Shown: piece after piece, positions 7,779 to 15,471 of the stretch
How the letters are laid out: each line of letters starts with the position of its first letter
Numbering within the stretch: the first letter of the stretch is position 1
Source of the DNA: Bradyrhizobium genosp. L
GTDB taxonomy: Bacteria; Pseudomonadota; Alphaproteobacteria; Rhizobiales; Xanthobacteraceae
Assembly: GCF_015624485.1 (NCBI RefSeq)
Contig: NZ_CP061378.1
Coordinates: 1,364,001 to 1,428,000 of the forward strand
DNA length: 64,000 bases
Reading direction: 5' to 3'
The notes under the pieces: generated by a model
Told to the model about the DNA's origin: nothing
Seen by the model: the letters and a program-made list of their open reading frames with translations, nothing else
The model's database searches: none
Program-made: the position numbers and the translations under genes

Positions 7779-9443
7779 ATGTGGAATCAAATCTACAACC
7801 CGTTGGGCAACGCGGCGCTGTCGACGATCGCGGCCGCCGTTCCCGTGGTCACGCTGTTGATCCTGATCGCCAGCGGCAAGGTGAAGGCGCATATCGCGGC
7901 GATCATCGCCGTCATCGTGACCAACCTGATCGCGATCGTCATCTTCACGATGCCGGCCGGCATGTCGATCCGGGCCTCGCTGCTCGGCATCGTCTCGGGC
8001 TTCTTCCCGATCGGCTGGATCGTGCTCAACGTCATCTTCCTCTACCAGGTCACGGTAAGGTGCGGGAAGTTCGAGCTGTTGAAGCGCGCGATCGGCGGCG
8101 TGACCGAGGACCGCAGGCTGCAGCTGCTGCTGATCGCGTTCTCGTTCGGCGCCTTCTTCGAGGGCGCCTCGGGCTTCGGTACCCCGGTTGCGATCACCGG
8201 CGCGGTGCTGATCGGGCTCGGCTTCTCGCCGCTCGCCGCCTCGGGGCTTTCGCTGATCGCCAACACCGCGCCGGTCGCGTTCGGCGCGCTCGGCACGCCG
8301 ATCCAGGGCCTTGCCTCGGTGACCGGGCTCGATCCCTACATCCTCGGCGCAATGGTCGGCCGGCAATTGCCGCTGTTCTCGCTGATCGTGCCGTTCTGGG
8401 TGGTGTGCGCCTTCGCGGGCTGGCGCGGCATGATGCAGGTGTGGCCGGCGATCCTGGTCACCGGCGTCTCGTTCGCGGTCCCGCAATTCGTGATCTCGAA
8501 CTACATCAATCCCTGGATCGTCGACATCGGGGCGTCGCTGATCTCGATGGGCTCTCTGATCCTGTTCCTGAAGGTGTGGCAGCCGCGCGAGCTCTGGCTG
8601 TCGCCGAAGCTGCGCGGCCATGACGAATCGGCGGCGACGATGGCGGCTGCCAAGCCGCTCGACAAGACGCCGCTGACCTCGGGTGAATTGTGGAGCGCGC
8701 TGCTGCCGTGGATCATCGTCTGCATCCTGATGCTGATCTGGGGCAATGGCGCCTTCAAGAGCCTCGCCGACTCGATCTTCACCTACAAATTCCCGATCCC
8801 CGAGCTCGACAAGATGATCATGAAGGTGCCTCCGGTGGCGGCTCAGCCGACGCCCGAAGCCGCGGTGTTTAACTTCACCTATCTGTCGTTCACCGGCTCG
8901 GGCATGCTGATTGCCGCGATCATTTCCGGGCTTCTCATGGGTGTTTCGCCGGCCGGGCTCGTCAAGGAATATGGCCGCACCATCCGGCTGTGCGCGATCT
9001 CGCTGATCACGATCTCGGCGATGCTGGCGATCGGCACGCTGACCCGGCTGTCCGGCATCGACGCGACGCTTGGTTTGGCCTTTGCCGCGACCGGCGTGCT
9101 GTATCCGTTCTTCGGCACGCTGCTCGGCTGGTTGGGCGTGGCGCTGACCGGATCGGACACGGCCTCCAACATCCTGTTCGGCAATCTGCAGAAGATCACC
9201 TCGCAACAGCTCGGCCTGTCGCCGATCCTGATGGCGGCGGCGAACTCGTCCGGCGGCGTGATGGGCAAGATGATCGATGCGCAATCGATCGTGGTCGCCT
9301 CCACCGCGACCAACTGGTACGGCCACGAAGGCTCGATCCTGCGCTACGTGTTCCTGCACTCGATCGTGCTGGCCTGCCTGGTCGGCCTGTTCGTGACGCT
9401 GCAGGCCTATGTCTATCCGTTCACGGAGTTGGTGCTGAAATAG
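7779..9443 (+). CDS. lldP: L-lactate/glycolate permease (LctP family)
   Basis: The 554-residue integral membrane protein has about a dozen hydrophobic segments and LctP-family motifs: FEGASGFGTPVAITGAVL near residue 130, NTAPVAFGALGTPI near 165, LGWLGVALTGSDTASNILF near 450 and SPILMAAANSSGGVMGKM near 480. The family imports L-lactate, D-lactate and glycolate by proton symport. With glcEF about 4 kb upstream, glycolate is a reasonable substrate as well as lactate, though the genes are not in one operon. A strong ribosome-binding site precedes the ATG, and a hairpin follows at 9468-9503. Confidence 0.92.
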   Translation: MWNQIYNPLGNAALSTIAAAVPVVTLLILIASGKVKAHIAAIIAVIVTNLIAIVIFTMPAGMSIRASLLGIVSGFFPIGWIVLNVIFLYQVTVRCGKFELLKRAIGGVTEDRRLQLLLIAFSFGAFFEGASGFGTPVAITGAVLIGLGFSPLAASGLSLIANTAPVAFGALGTPIQGLASVTGLDPYILGAMVGRQLPLFSLIVPFWVVCAFAGWRGMMQVWPAILVTGVSFAVPQFVISNYINPWIVDIGASLISMGSLILFLKVWQPRELWLSPKLRGHDESAATMAAAKPLDKTPLTSGELWSALLPWIIVCILMLIWGNGAFKSLADSIFTYKFPIPELDKMIMKVPPVAAQPTPEAAVFNFTYLSFTGSGMLIAAIISGLLMGVSPAGLVKEYGRTIRLCAISLITISAMLAIGTLTRLSGIDATLGLAFAATGVLYPFFGTLLGWLGVALTGSDTASNILFGNLQKITSQQLGLSPILMAAANSSGGVMGKMIDAQSIVVASTATNWYGHEGSILRYVFLHSIVLACLVGLFVTLQAYVYPFTELVLK

Positions 9444-9467
9444 CCTTGTTCCGGTGGCTTCGAAATC

Positions 9468-9503
9468 CCCGTGGGCGCAAGCGCGCGGGGACTTTGTTTG
9501 CGC
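9468..9503 (+). terminator. Probable terminator of the permease gene
   Basis: CCCCGTGGGCG and CGCGCGGGG pair around a short loop with one mismatch, followed by ACTTTGTTT. It begins about 25 bp after the lldP stop. The T tract is imperfect. Confidence 0.55.
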
Positions 9504-9577
9504 TGTGGTCGAACTGGCCAAGCGCGGTGGCGTCCAATACAAGGGCGCCCGTCAGGGTCGCGATTTCGAGGAATGGC

Positions 9578-9994
9578 ATGATTTCGGTCGGACGATTTTT
9601 GCGCGGTGTCGCACTTTCGAGCGCGGTGTTGGGAGCGGCTCCAGCCTTGACACCAGCGTTGGCCCAGGAGGAATTCCCGTTCGGCGCGCTGATGACGCTG
9701 GATGCCGCGCGGATGCCGGGCTCGAAGCGGATTCCCTCGCTCGAGATCGGCGACAATGGCGAGGTTTCGCTGGAGCTGTGGTGCAATGGCGGCCGGGGCC
9801 AGTTCTCGGTCGCCGGCAACACCGTGATCTTCGTCCCCGGCGCGATGGAGAACCGCAATTGCCCGCCTGATCGAACGCAGGCCGACGGCGATCTGCTCGC
9901 AGCCTTGGGCGAAGCCACGACATGGAAGCGGCAGGGCGATGTCGTCACCCTGATCGGCAGCAGGTCGCTGCGCTTCCAGATCAATTCCAACTGA
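9578..9994 (+). CDS. Exported META-domain protein
   Basis: The 138-residue product starts with a signal peptide (MISVGRFLRGVALSSAVLGA, continuing to PALAQ). The mature part shows the META/HslJ-type pattern: LEIGDNGEVSLELWCNGGRG, then GNTVIFVPGAM and, at the end, GDVVTLIGSRSLRFQIN. Such domains occur in small periplasmic or lipid-anchored proteins of uncertain function. GAGGA lies five bases before the ATG at 9578. The IS630-type element begins 17 bp after its stop codon, so its original terminator may have been displaced. Confidence 0.7.
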   Translation: MISVGRFLRGVALSSAVLGAAPALTPALAQEEFPFGALMTLDAARMPGSKRIPSLEIGDNGEVSLELWCNGGRGQFSVAGNTVIFVPGAMENRNCPPDRTQADGDLLAALGEATTWKRQGDVVTLIGSRSLRFQINSN

Positions 9995-10098
9995 GACGGT
10001 AGCGCCTCTTAGAGTCTTTCCGACTTTGTCTGAATCGGGGATTCCCAAATCAGGTGAGCTCTGATTCAAGCTTCCTGCTGGGACGGAGGCCAGCAAGG

Positions 10099-10473
10099 AT
10101 GGCGCGAGCATACTCACTGGATCTGCGTGAGCGTGTTGTTGGGTTGGTTGCAAGTGGCGAAACGTGCCGGGCGGTGGCGGAACTGTATGACGTCAGCGTT
10201 GCGAGCGTCGTGAAATGGTCGCAGCGGGCGCGAGCGACAGGCAGCGCGGCGGCCAGGCCGATGGGCGGCAGGCGGCCTTACCTGCTGGAAGGTGAGCGCG
10301 ACTGGCTGCTGGCTCGGCTGACCGCGAAGCCTGATCTGACCCTGCACGCGCTGTTGGCGGAGCTTGGGGAGCGCGGCGTCGTAGTGTCCTGCGACACGCT
10401 CTGGCGATTCCTCAAGCGCCAAGGCATCAGCTTCAAAAAAAACCGTGTTCGCGACAGAGCAGGATCGTCCTGA
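10099..10473 (+). CDS. IS630 transposase, upstream frame (DNA-binding part)
   Basis: This frame encodes the helix-turn-helix half of the transposase: [20 protein letters not shown], then [19 protein letters not shown] and a second DNA-binding segment ending at [14 protein letters not shown]. The start at 10099 matches the usual family N-terminus. The frame ends 31 codons short of the catalytic part; a run of eight A residues at 10435-10442, just before the overlap, is a likely slippage site for joining it to the downstream frame. Confidence 0.88.
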   Translation: MARAYSLDLRERVVGLVASGETCRAVAELYDVSVASVVKWSQRARATGSAAARPMGGRRPYLLEGERDWLLARLTAKPDLTLHALLAELGERGVVVSCDTLWRFLKRQGISFKKNRVRDRAGSS

Positions 10474-11041
10474 CATCGCGCGCCGCCGGGCCTGGTGGAG
10501 ACGACACCAGTCGAAAATCGATCCTGCTCGTCTCGTCTTCATCGATGAGACCTGGGCAAAGACCAACATGGCCCGGACCCATGGCTGGTGGCGACGGGGC
10601 GCCCCTCTCAGGGCTCAGGTCCCGCACGGCCATTGGCGGACGATGACCTTCCTCGCAGCACTCCGGCACGACCGTATCGCGGCCCCCTGCGTCATCGACG
10701 GGCCGATCAACGGCGAGAGCTTCCGTGCCTATGTCGAGCAGTTGCTGGTGCCAACGCTCCAACCCGGCGACATTGTCGTCATGGACAATCTCGGCTCCCA
10801 CAAGGGCCAAGCTATCCGCACGGCCATCCGCGCCGCGGGCGCCCGGCTCGTCTTCCTGCCGCCCTATAGCCCCGACCTCAATCCGATCGAGCAGGTCTTC
10901 GCAAAGCTCAAAATCCTGCTCCGCAAGGCTGAAGAACGCACCGTCGACGGCGTCTGGCGTCGCATTGGCAGTCTTCTCCAACACTTCACACCGCAAGAAT
11001 GCGCAAACTACCTGCGCAACGCAGGATATGCTTCTGTCTAA
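10445..11041 (+). CDS. IS630 transposase, downstream frame (DDE catalytic part)
   Basis: This frame carries the catalytic core: the first Asp in [14 protein letters not shown], the second in [13 protein letters not shown] and the final Glu in [18 protein letters not shown]. It can start alone at the GTG at 10445, but in this family it is normally translated by frameshifting from the upstream frame on an A run. A shift of +1 (equivalent to -2) on the eight A residues at 10435-10442 would join SFKK to [11 protein letters not shown]. It ends 13 bp before the right end of the element. Confidence 0.9.
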   Translation: MFATEQDRPDIARRRAWWRRHQSKIDPARLVFIDETWAKTNMARTHGWWRRGAPLRAQVPHGHWRTMTFLAALRHDRIAAPCVIDGPINGESFRAYVEQLLVPTLQPGDIVVMDNLGSHKGQAIRTAIRAAGARLVFLPPYSPDLNPIEQVFAKLKILLRKAEERTVDGVWRRIGSLLQHFTPQECANYLRNAGYASV

Positions 11042-11056
11042 ATCGGAAAGGCTCTA

Positions 11057-11157
11057 GAGCATGATCCGGAAAAGTGTGAAGCGGTTTTCCGAAAAGATCA
11101 TGCTCAAACAAAGAGCTAAAGCGCGATGACGATTCAACCCAATCTCATCGCGCTTTA
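11057..11157. repeat. Two adjacent palindromic repeats beside the IS630 element
   Basis: The first (11057-11105) is bounded by GAGCATGATC and GATCATGCTC with an internal CGGAAAA/TTTTCCG hairpin, a repeat common in Rhizobiales. The second (11117-11157) pairs TAAAGCGCGATGA with TCATCGCGCTTTA. The stop codon of the leftward gene at 11155 lies inside the second one, which could act as its terminator hairpin. The IS630 element inserted at the TA next to the first repeat. Confidence 0.8.
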
Positions 11158-11835
11158 GGGCGTCGCGATCAATCCGCCGGCAGTGGCGACGATCCAGCGG
11201 TTGCCCCAGCGGACGATTGAATCGACCCGTCCGAGGCCGGGAATGACGTCGCCGCGGGCCGCCATCTTGACGCCCTCGGGGCCCTCGATCACGGCGGTGC
11301 CGTTGCGGACCTCGACCACGGACCATCCGGGGATCGTGCTCGGCCGTGACTCCGGCGCTACCGCCAGCGGCTGATTCGGCGCGAGCGCAGCGGCCTGCGC
11401 GTTCAGCGTGGTGGGGGCGGCGCCCAACGCGAGCGGGCGCGGCGGCGCTGCCACGGTCCTGGGAATGCTGCCGGTGACGGCCGGCTCGGCGTTGGCGGCC
11501 ATCCGTCGCGGTGTCTCGCTCTTGCTCGGGCGGGTTTCTGCGATGTGCGGGGGAGGCGGTGCTTCTCGCTGCGCCACGGGGCGCGGGCTCGGCAGGCCCA
11601 TGAATTCGTGCCAGTTCACTCCGCCGGTCCAGCCCAGCACGAAGCTCGCGGCCAGCGCCGTGGCAGCCAGCAATATGGTGCCGACACGGTCGGCGATCGG
11701 TTCGCGCAACAGCAGGGCGGCGTCATGATTCTCGCCGGAAAGGTCCCAGAGGTCCGCGGCCGGCTCCGGCGAACGCGTCTCCGTCGCATCTGTGGGCCAG
11801 ATGCTCCCAGGACTGATCGGCTCGCGGTCTTGCAT
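11155..11835 (-). CDS. Hypothetical single-span membrane protein
   Basis: The 226-residue product has an acidic cytoplasmic N-terminus, one membrane segment near residues 50-70 (TILLAATALAASFVLGW), a Pro/Ala-rich linker and a C-terminal ~60-residue beta domain (GWSVVEVRNGTAVIEGPEGV, then GDVIPGLGRVDSIVRWGNRW). The shape recalls PilP/GspC-like periplasmic beta domains but I do not recognise the family. The start at 11835 is chosen over longer frames because those run into the promoter area of the divergent acetyltransferase gene. Its stop codon lies in a palindromic repeat. Confidence 0.6.
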   Translation of the reverse strand: MQDREPISPGSIWPTDATETRSPEPAADLWDLSGENHDAALLLREPIADRVGTILLAATALAASFVLGWTGGVNWHEFMGLPSPRPVAQREAPPPPHIAETRPSKSETPRRMAANAEPAVTGSIPRTVAAPPRPLALGAAPTTLNAQAAALAPNQPLAVAPESRPSTIPGWSVVEVRNGTAVIEGPEGVKMAARGDVIPGLGRVDSIVRWGNRWIVATAGGLIATP

Positions 11836-11984
11836 GGCGCAACCTGTGGTTCGGCTGACGCAAATGATGATCCCGGGAACTGAATCGAGCGTTAATTTTC
11901 CGTGACCGAACTGCGGCAAAGTGTTGCCTGGCGGTCGGTGGTACCACATTGACGCCGCCGCGCCGGCCGACAACGATGCCTGGG

Positions 11985-12461
11985 ATGCGCCAGAGCGAGT
12001 TCAACGTCGCCGCCGAGGATCCGACGCAGCCGGACATCCGGCAGCTGATTGCCCTGTCGGACGCCCACATGGAGGGGCTGTATCCGACCGAGAGCAACCA
12101 CCTGGCTGGCGCCGAGGCGCTTGCGGGACCGGACACGGTGTTCCTGGTTGCACGCCGCAATGGCGAGGCGTTCGGATCGATCGCCTTCCGCATCATCGTG
12201 TCCGGTCATGCCGAGATGAAGCGGCTGTTCGTCCGCGCCGAGGCGAGAGGATTCGGGCTCGGCCGGCGGCTGCTCGCAGCTCTCGAGCATGAGGCGCGCC
12301 GGCGCGATATCGACCGCATCAGCCTGGAGACCGGAATCCGGCAGCCGGAGGCGATTGGGCTCTATCGCGCCTCCGGCTTCCAGGAGTGCCCGCCGTTCGG
12401 CAGCTACGCGGCCGATCCGCTCAGCCTGTTCATGACCAAGCGCCTGAACCGGGTGGGCTAG
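11985..12461 (+). CDS. GNAT-family N-acetyltransferase
   Basis: The 158-residue protein shows GNAT motif A, with acetyl-CoA loop EMKRLFVRAEARGFGLGRRLL near residues 77-97, then motif B (DRISLETGIRQPEAIGLYRASGF) and the closing ADPLSLFMTKRL. In-frame alternatives are ATG at 11976 and TTG at 11949; none has a strong ribosome-binding site. The substrate is unknown. It is divergent from the hypothetical membrane protein gene and stands alone. Confidence 0.82.
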   Translation: MRQSEFNVAAEDPTQPDIRQLIALSDAHMEGLYPTESNHLAGAEALAGPDTVFLVARRNGEAFGSIAFRIIVSGHAEMKRLFVRAEARGFGLGRRLLAALEHEARRRDIDRISLETGIRQPEAIGLYRASGFQECPPFGSYAADPLSLFMTKRLNRVG

Positions 12462-12486
12462 CGAAAGCGTAACCTACTCCACGGTC

Positions 12487-12870
12487 CTAGGCCTCGTGCG
12501 GGTCCGGCGGCGTGGCGATCTCGACCAGGATGCCGCCGGGCGCGGTGCAGTAGAAATGCGCGCCGCGGCCGCTGCGGCCGGCTTCCTGGATCGGCTGCGG
12601 CGACAGGCCGGCGGCGACCAGTTCGCCGCGCTTGGCCTCAACGGCATCGCGGTCCTCGACATAGAGGCCGAGATGGAAGGTCTCCGGATAGCTCTCCGGG
12701 TCGGCCTTTTTCAGTTTCATGAGCGTCAGCACGAAGCCGTCGTCATTGCGCAGGATCGTGAAGGCGCCGGCGCCGCGTTCGAGCAGGCTCTTGAAGGCGA
12801 AGTGGCGCTGGAAGAAGCCGGCGAGGCCGCCGACGTCGGAGGTGGCGAGATTGAGATGTTTCAGGTGCAT
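12487..12870 (-). CDS. VOC-family (glyoxalase-like) protein
   Basis: The 127-residue product begins MHLKHLNLATSDVGGLAGFF and ends FYCTAPGGILVEIATPP, the two halves of one vicinal-oxygen-chelate fold. Likely metal ligands are the His near the N-terminus (LKHLNL), the His in ETFHLGLYVEDR and the Glu in LVEIAT. The start at 12870 is chosen by fold; longer starts add an unrelated tail. The genes on either side are unrelated, and the reaction cannot be named. Confidence 0.8.
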   Translation of the reverse strand: MHLKHLNLATSDVGGLAGFFQRHFAFKSLLERGAGAFTILRNDDGFVLTLMKLKKADPESYPETFHLGLYVEDRDAVEAKRGELVAAGLSPQPIQEAGRSGRGAHFYCTAPGGILVEIATPPDPHEA

Positions 12871-13184
12871 GGGTCGCATCCGTTCGGGTTCGAGGGAACG
12901 GACGGTGACGACATCGAAGCTGACGGAAGAGCCGAACTGGCAGTGCGCGCGACCCAACCGGCAGCGTGACGATCGCGTCGCTCTGTCCGGCCGTGGGTCT
13001 CTCCGCAGCGCGGAGGGCTAGTATTCCCGTCGGGAACTGGCCGGGCTTACCAATCCGGCCACACCTATTTTCGGCAGAGAGGCCGTAACACGCGGCGCGA
13101 TGCAGCGTCAAACGGCGGTCGTTTCCGGACGTCGTCTCCGCAAAGCGGGTCGTCGTGGCGGCAGCGCGCGGCTATAGCGGTCGC

Positions 13185-13832
13185 ATGCTCGATTTCGCCG
13201 CACAGTATCAAGCCTTTCAACGCCGCGATCCCGCCTGGGACGGCGTCGTGTTCGTCGCGGTCAGGACCACGGGTGTGTATTGCCGCCCGGTCTGCCCGGC
13301 ACGCACGCCGCTGGCGCGCAACATCCGCTTCTACGGCAGCGCCGCGTCGGCGGAGCGCGCCGGTTTCCGCCCCTGCCTGCGCTGTCGTCCCGAGGCGGCG
13401 CCGTTCTGTCCGGCGTGGAAGGGCACCCGGACCACCGTCGAGCGCGCGCTGGCGCTGATCGAAGCGGGCGCACTCGACCGCGGCGACGTCGATGCGCTCG
13501 CAGACCGGCTCGGGATCGGCGCGCGGCATTTGTCGCGGCTGTTCGCCGAACATCTCGAGGCCTCGCCGCTGCAGGTCGCGCTGTCGCTGCGCGTGCAGCG
13601 CGCCAAGCGCCTGATCGACGACAGCGACCTTCCGATCCGATCGGTGGCGCAGCGCGCGGGCTTTTCCAGTGCAAGGCGCATGAACGCGGCATTCGCGAAG
13701 CTCTACGGCCGGTCACCCTCGTCGCTGCGGCGGAGACCACCGCCGGCCATCACGACGCAATCAAATCGCGAAGGAGATCAGCAATGGCCAAGACCTACGG
13801 CACCGTCAGCGCAGAACAAAAACAGCAGATGA
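13185..13832 (+). CDS. Ada-type methylphosphotriester-sensing AraC regulator
   Basis: The first ~80 residues form the zinc-bound Ada N-terminal domain. Four cysteines are present in the standard spacing (GVYCRPVCPA and GFRPCLRCRPE), the first being the methyl acceptor in Ada. An AraC helix-turn-helix follows (VDALADRLGIGARHLSRLF, then DSDLPIRSVAQRAGFSSARR). It ends soon after, without the C-terminal methyltransferase of E. coli Ada or an AlkA glycosylase domain. The ATG at 13185 fits the family start; GTG at 13155 is possible. Its last 49 bases overlap the next gene. Confidence 0.85.
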   Translation: MLDFAAQYQAFQRRDPAWDGVVFVAVRTTGVYCRPVCPARTPLARNIRFYGSAASAERAGFRPCLRCRPEAAPFCPAWKGTRTTVERALALIEAGALDRGDVDALADRLGIGARHLSRLFAEHLEASPLQVALSLRVQRAKRLIDDSDLPIRSVAQRAGFSSARRMNAAFAKLYGRSPSSLRRRPPPAITTQSNREGDQQWPRPTAPSAQNKNSR

Positions 13833-14251
13833 GCGGCCTCGCCTTCGTGCAGGGGCTCGCCGGCGGGGCGCTGCCGCTCAACACGATCGCGCGGACATTG
13901 GGATATGACGTCGCGGAAGCCGAGCATGGCCGCGTCGTGGTCACGCTCCGGCCGACCGACGCGCATCTCAATCCGGCCGGCACGGTGCATGGCGGTCTCA
14001 CCGCGACGCTGCTCGACAGCTGCATGGGGCTCGCCGTGCAGTCGACGCTCGACCCCGGCATCAGCCAGACCACGCTCGAATTCAAGATCTCGCTGGTGCG
14101 TCCGATCACGCCGGATACCGGGGAGATCAGGGCCGAGGGCCAGGTGCTCAATTGCGGCCGCCGCATCGGCACCGCCGAGGGCAGGGTCACCGACAGCAAG
14201 GGCCGCCTGCTGGCACATGGCACGACGACGTGCCTGATCTTCCCGGCATAG
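13784..14251 (+). CDS. PaaI-family hotdog thioesterase
   Basis: The 155-residue protein has the hotdog-fold signature of PaaI/YdiI thioesterases: HLNPAGTVHGGLTATLLDSC near residue 66, with the catalytic acidic residue in the following helix, and TTLEFKISLVRPITPDTGEI in the central strands. Such enzymes hydrolyse aromatic or aliphatic acyl-CoA. AAGGAG lies eight bases before the ATG at 13784. The start lies inside the end of the Ada-like gene, so the two are probably co-transcribed. Confidence 0.88.
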   Translation: MAKTYGTVSAEQKQQMSGLAFVQGLAGGALPLNTIARTLGYDVAEAEHGRVVVTLRPTDAHLNPAGTVHGGLTATLLDSCMGLAVQSTLDPGISQTTLEFKISLVRPITPDTGEIRAEGQVLNCGRRIGTAEGRVTDSKGRLLAHGTTTCLIFPA

Positions 14252-14280
14252 CCAGGAGCTGTAGGGCGCAAAGCGCAGCG

Positions 14281-14316
14281 TGCCCACCTTCCACGACGTG
14301 CTCGTGAAGGTGGGCA
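14281..14316. repeat. Hairpin repeat (TGCCCACC type)
   Basis: TGCCCACCTTCCACGA and TCGTGAAGGTGGGCA pair around a five-base loop with one unpaired base. The preceding GTAGGGCGCAAAGCGCAGCG belongs to the same element type as the perfect copy after purD (43735-43824). It lies between two convergent genes. Confidence 0.75.
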
Positions 14317-14336
14317 TGTCGCTACGCTTGTTGCTC

Positions 14337-14864
14337 TCAGCGCGCGGTTTCCTGAGACCCCGGCATGTTGTTCCAGCCGGCCGGCAGCGCGCCGCCGGGC
14401 CGCCCCGCAGGGCCCTCGTGCTCGGGCAATCTGATCAGGCCGAGCTGCAGCATGGCGGTGATCGCGTCTTCCTGCCCGAGCTCCTCGGCGATCCGTCCGT
14501 CCTGCACGCGGAGCACCGTGGTGCCGGCGAACCTCATCTTGCGGCCCGAGGCGGCCGGAAGCGAGCCGAGGCGGAAGTCGCTGAGCGCCGCGCCGGTGTG
14601 GGTGCCTCCGCCCTCCCAGCGGCCGACGACAAGATCGCCCTCCGCGATCAGATCGCCGACGCCCCAGAAATTGAGATCGGGGAAGGCGTCGCGAAACTCG
14701 GTCATGAATTTCGTCACCGCGGCGCGGCCGCGCTTCGGTTCATGCATCGGGTAGTGCACGAGAATGTCCGCGGTGGCGAGCTCGTTGATGATGCGCGGAT
14801 TCCAGGGATTGCCCCAGAACTCCTTGAACCAGCGGGCCACGACGCTCTTGTTTGCTTCTGACAT
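14337..14864 (-). CDS. SnoaL-like ester cyclase family protein
   Basis: The 175-residue product has the NTF2-like fold pattern of SnoaL-type proteins: VVARWFKEFWGNPWNP, RAAVTKFMTEFRDAFPDLNF (residues ~48-67), GDLVVGRWEGGGTHTGA and GRKMRFAGTTVLRVQDGRIAEEL. In polyketide pathways such folds close rings, but most family members near no such cluster have unknown roles. The C-terminal ~30 residues are Pro/Gly-rich. It is convergent with the thioesterase gene. Confidence 0.8.
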   Translation of the reverse strand: MSEANKSVVARWFKEFWGNPWNPRIINELATADILVHYPMHEPKRGRAAVTKFMTEFRDAFPDLNFWGVGDLIAEGDLVVGRWEGGGTHTGAALSDFRLGSLPAASGRKMRFAGTTVLRVQDGRIAEELGQEDAITAMLQLGLIRLPEHEGPAGRPGGALPAGWNNMPGSQETAR

Positions 14865-14950
14865 CGGATCGTCTCCATCTGCGTGTTGCCGGCGTCGCGA
14901 TCGGCGATGCCGCGATGGGCGCAGTCAACAATGGGACGAGGTGTATCCGA

Positions 14951-15060
14951 CACCCGATTCCGGATCGGGCGTGCTGCGCCGCGCCGCGCCAGATTCTGCT
15001 GTGCCCGCATGGCGTTTGGCACGGCCTGTCGCGTCGCGTCGCACGATCCGGAATCGGGTG
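14951..15060. repeat. 110-bp element with perfect 17-bp inverted ends
   Basis: CACCCGATTCCGGATCG (14951-14967) and CGATCCGGAATCGGGTG (15044-15060) are exact reverse complements, separated by 76 bp that partly pair with each other (GCGTGCTGCG against CGCGTCGCAC). It lies between the SnoaL gene and a small predicted frame. It may be a miniature inverted-repeat element or a divergent regulatory hairpin. Confidence 0.6.
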
Positions 15061-15112
15061 GTTCGCGGAACGCCAACGCGAAATGCTTCTCCTGAACACG
15101 GAGGACCAGGTG

Positions 15113-15412
15113 ATGCGAAACTTCGATGCGATCGCCGCGCTGCGCGGCGAGGGACTCCGTCCCGAATTACGCGCGCTGCTCGATCGCGTGGCGGCTGAGC
15201 CGCGCGATGAACTTTTCAGGAGAGGCGACGGAATGCTGCAATCCGGCCCCGACCCCGTCCCCGCAACGGCGCGCAACAACGTCGTGCCGCTCAAGCGCGA
15301 CAGAGCTGGATCAATCGGCTTGCCGCTGTTTGGCTCACCTCTCCCCGCTGGGGAGAGGTCGATTTGCGCAGCAAATCGGGTGAGGGGCCGCAACTCCGAC
15401 GAGAGACCGTAA
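15113..15412 (+). CDS. Small hypothetical protein, uncertain
   Basis: A 99-residue frame starts at an ATG with GAGGA seven bases upstream. The first ~70 residues look protein-like (MRNFDAIAALRGEGLRPELR, LLDRVAAEPRDELFRRG), but the last ~25 are translated from a palindromic repeat that begins at 15335. I do not recognise a family. The true gene may be shorter in other strains, with the repeat having inserted into its end, or it may not be a gene at all. Confidence 0.35.
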   Translation: MRNFDAIAALRGEGLRPELRALLDRVAAEPRDELFRRGDGMLQSGPDPVPATARNNVVPLKRDRAGSIGLPLFGSPLPAGERSICAANRVRGRNSDERP

Positions 15413-15457
15413 TCCCTCACCCGACGCTATGCGCCGACCTCTCCCAAGGGAGAGGTG
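15335..15457. repeat. Palindromic repeat (CACCTCTCCC type)
   Basis: The element is bounded by CACCTCTCCCCGCTGGGGAG and, at the far end, CTCTCCCAAGGGAGAGGTGG, with internal GATTTGCGCAGCAAATC and GGTGAGGG/CCCTCACC pairs. It is one of at least five copies of this repeat type in the window. Confidence 0.8.
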
Positions 15458-15471
15458 GACCATCGACGGTC

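Larger units (their letters stand above)
10012..11054 (+). mobile_element. IS630-family insertion sequence
   Basis: The element has imperfect terminal inverted repeats. The left end reads GAGTCTTTCCGACTTTGTCT; the right end, read inward, is GAGCCTTTCCGATTTAGACA. A TA dinucleotide flanks each end (10010-10011 and 11055-11056), the target duplication expected of the IS630/Tc1 group. It is 1043 bp and carries two overlapping frames that together make a DDE transposase. It sits between a META-domain gene and a palindromic repeat. All parts look intact, so it may still be active. Confidence 0.93.

Noticed and set aside
7731..9542. 603-codon minus-strand frame opposite the lactate permease gene
   Set aside because: Composition is Arg/Asp/His/Gln with no recognisable domain; it is the complement shadow of a clear membrane protein.
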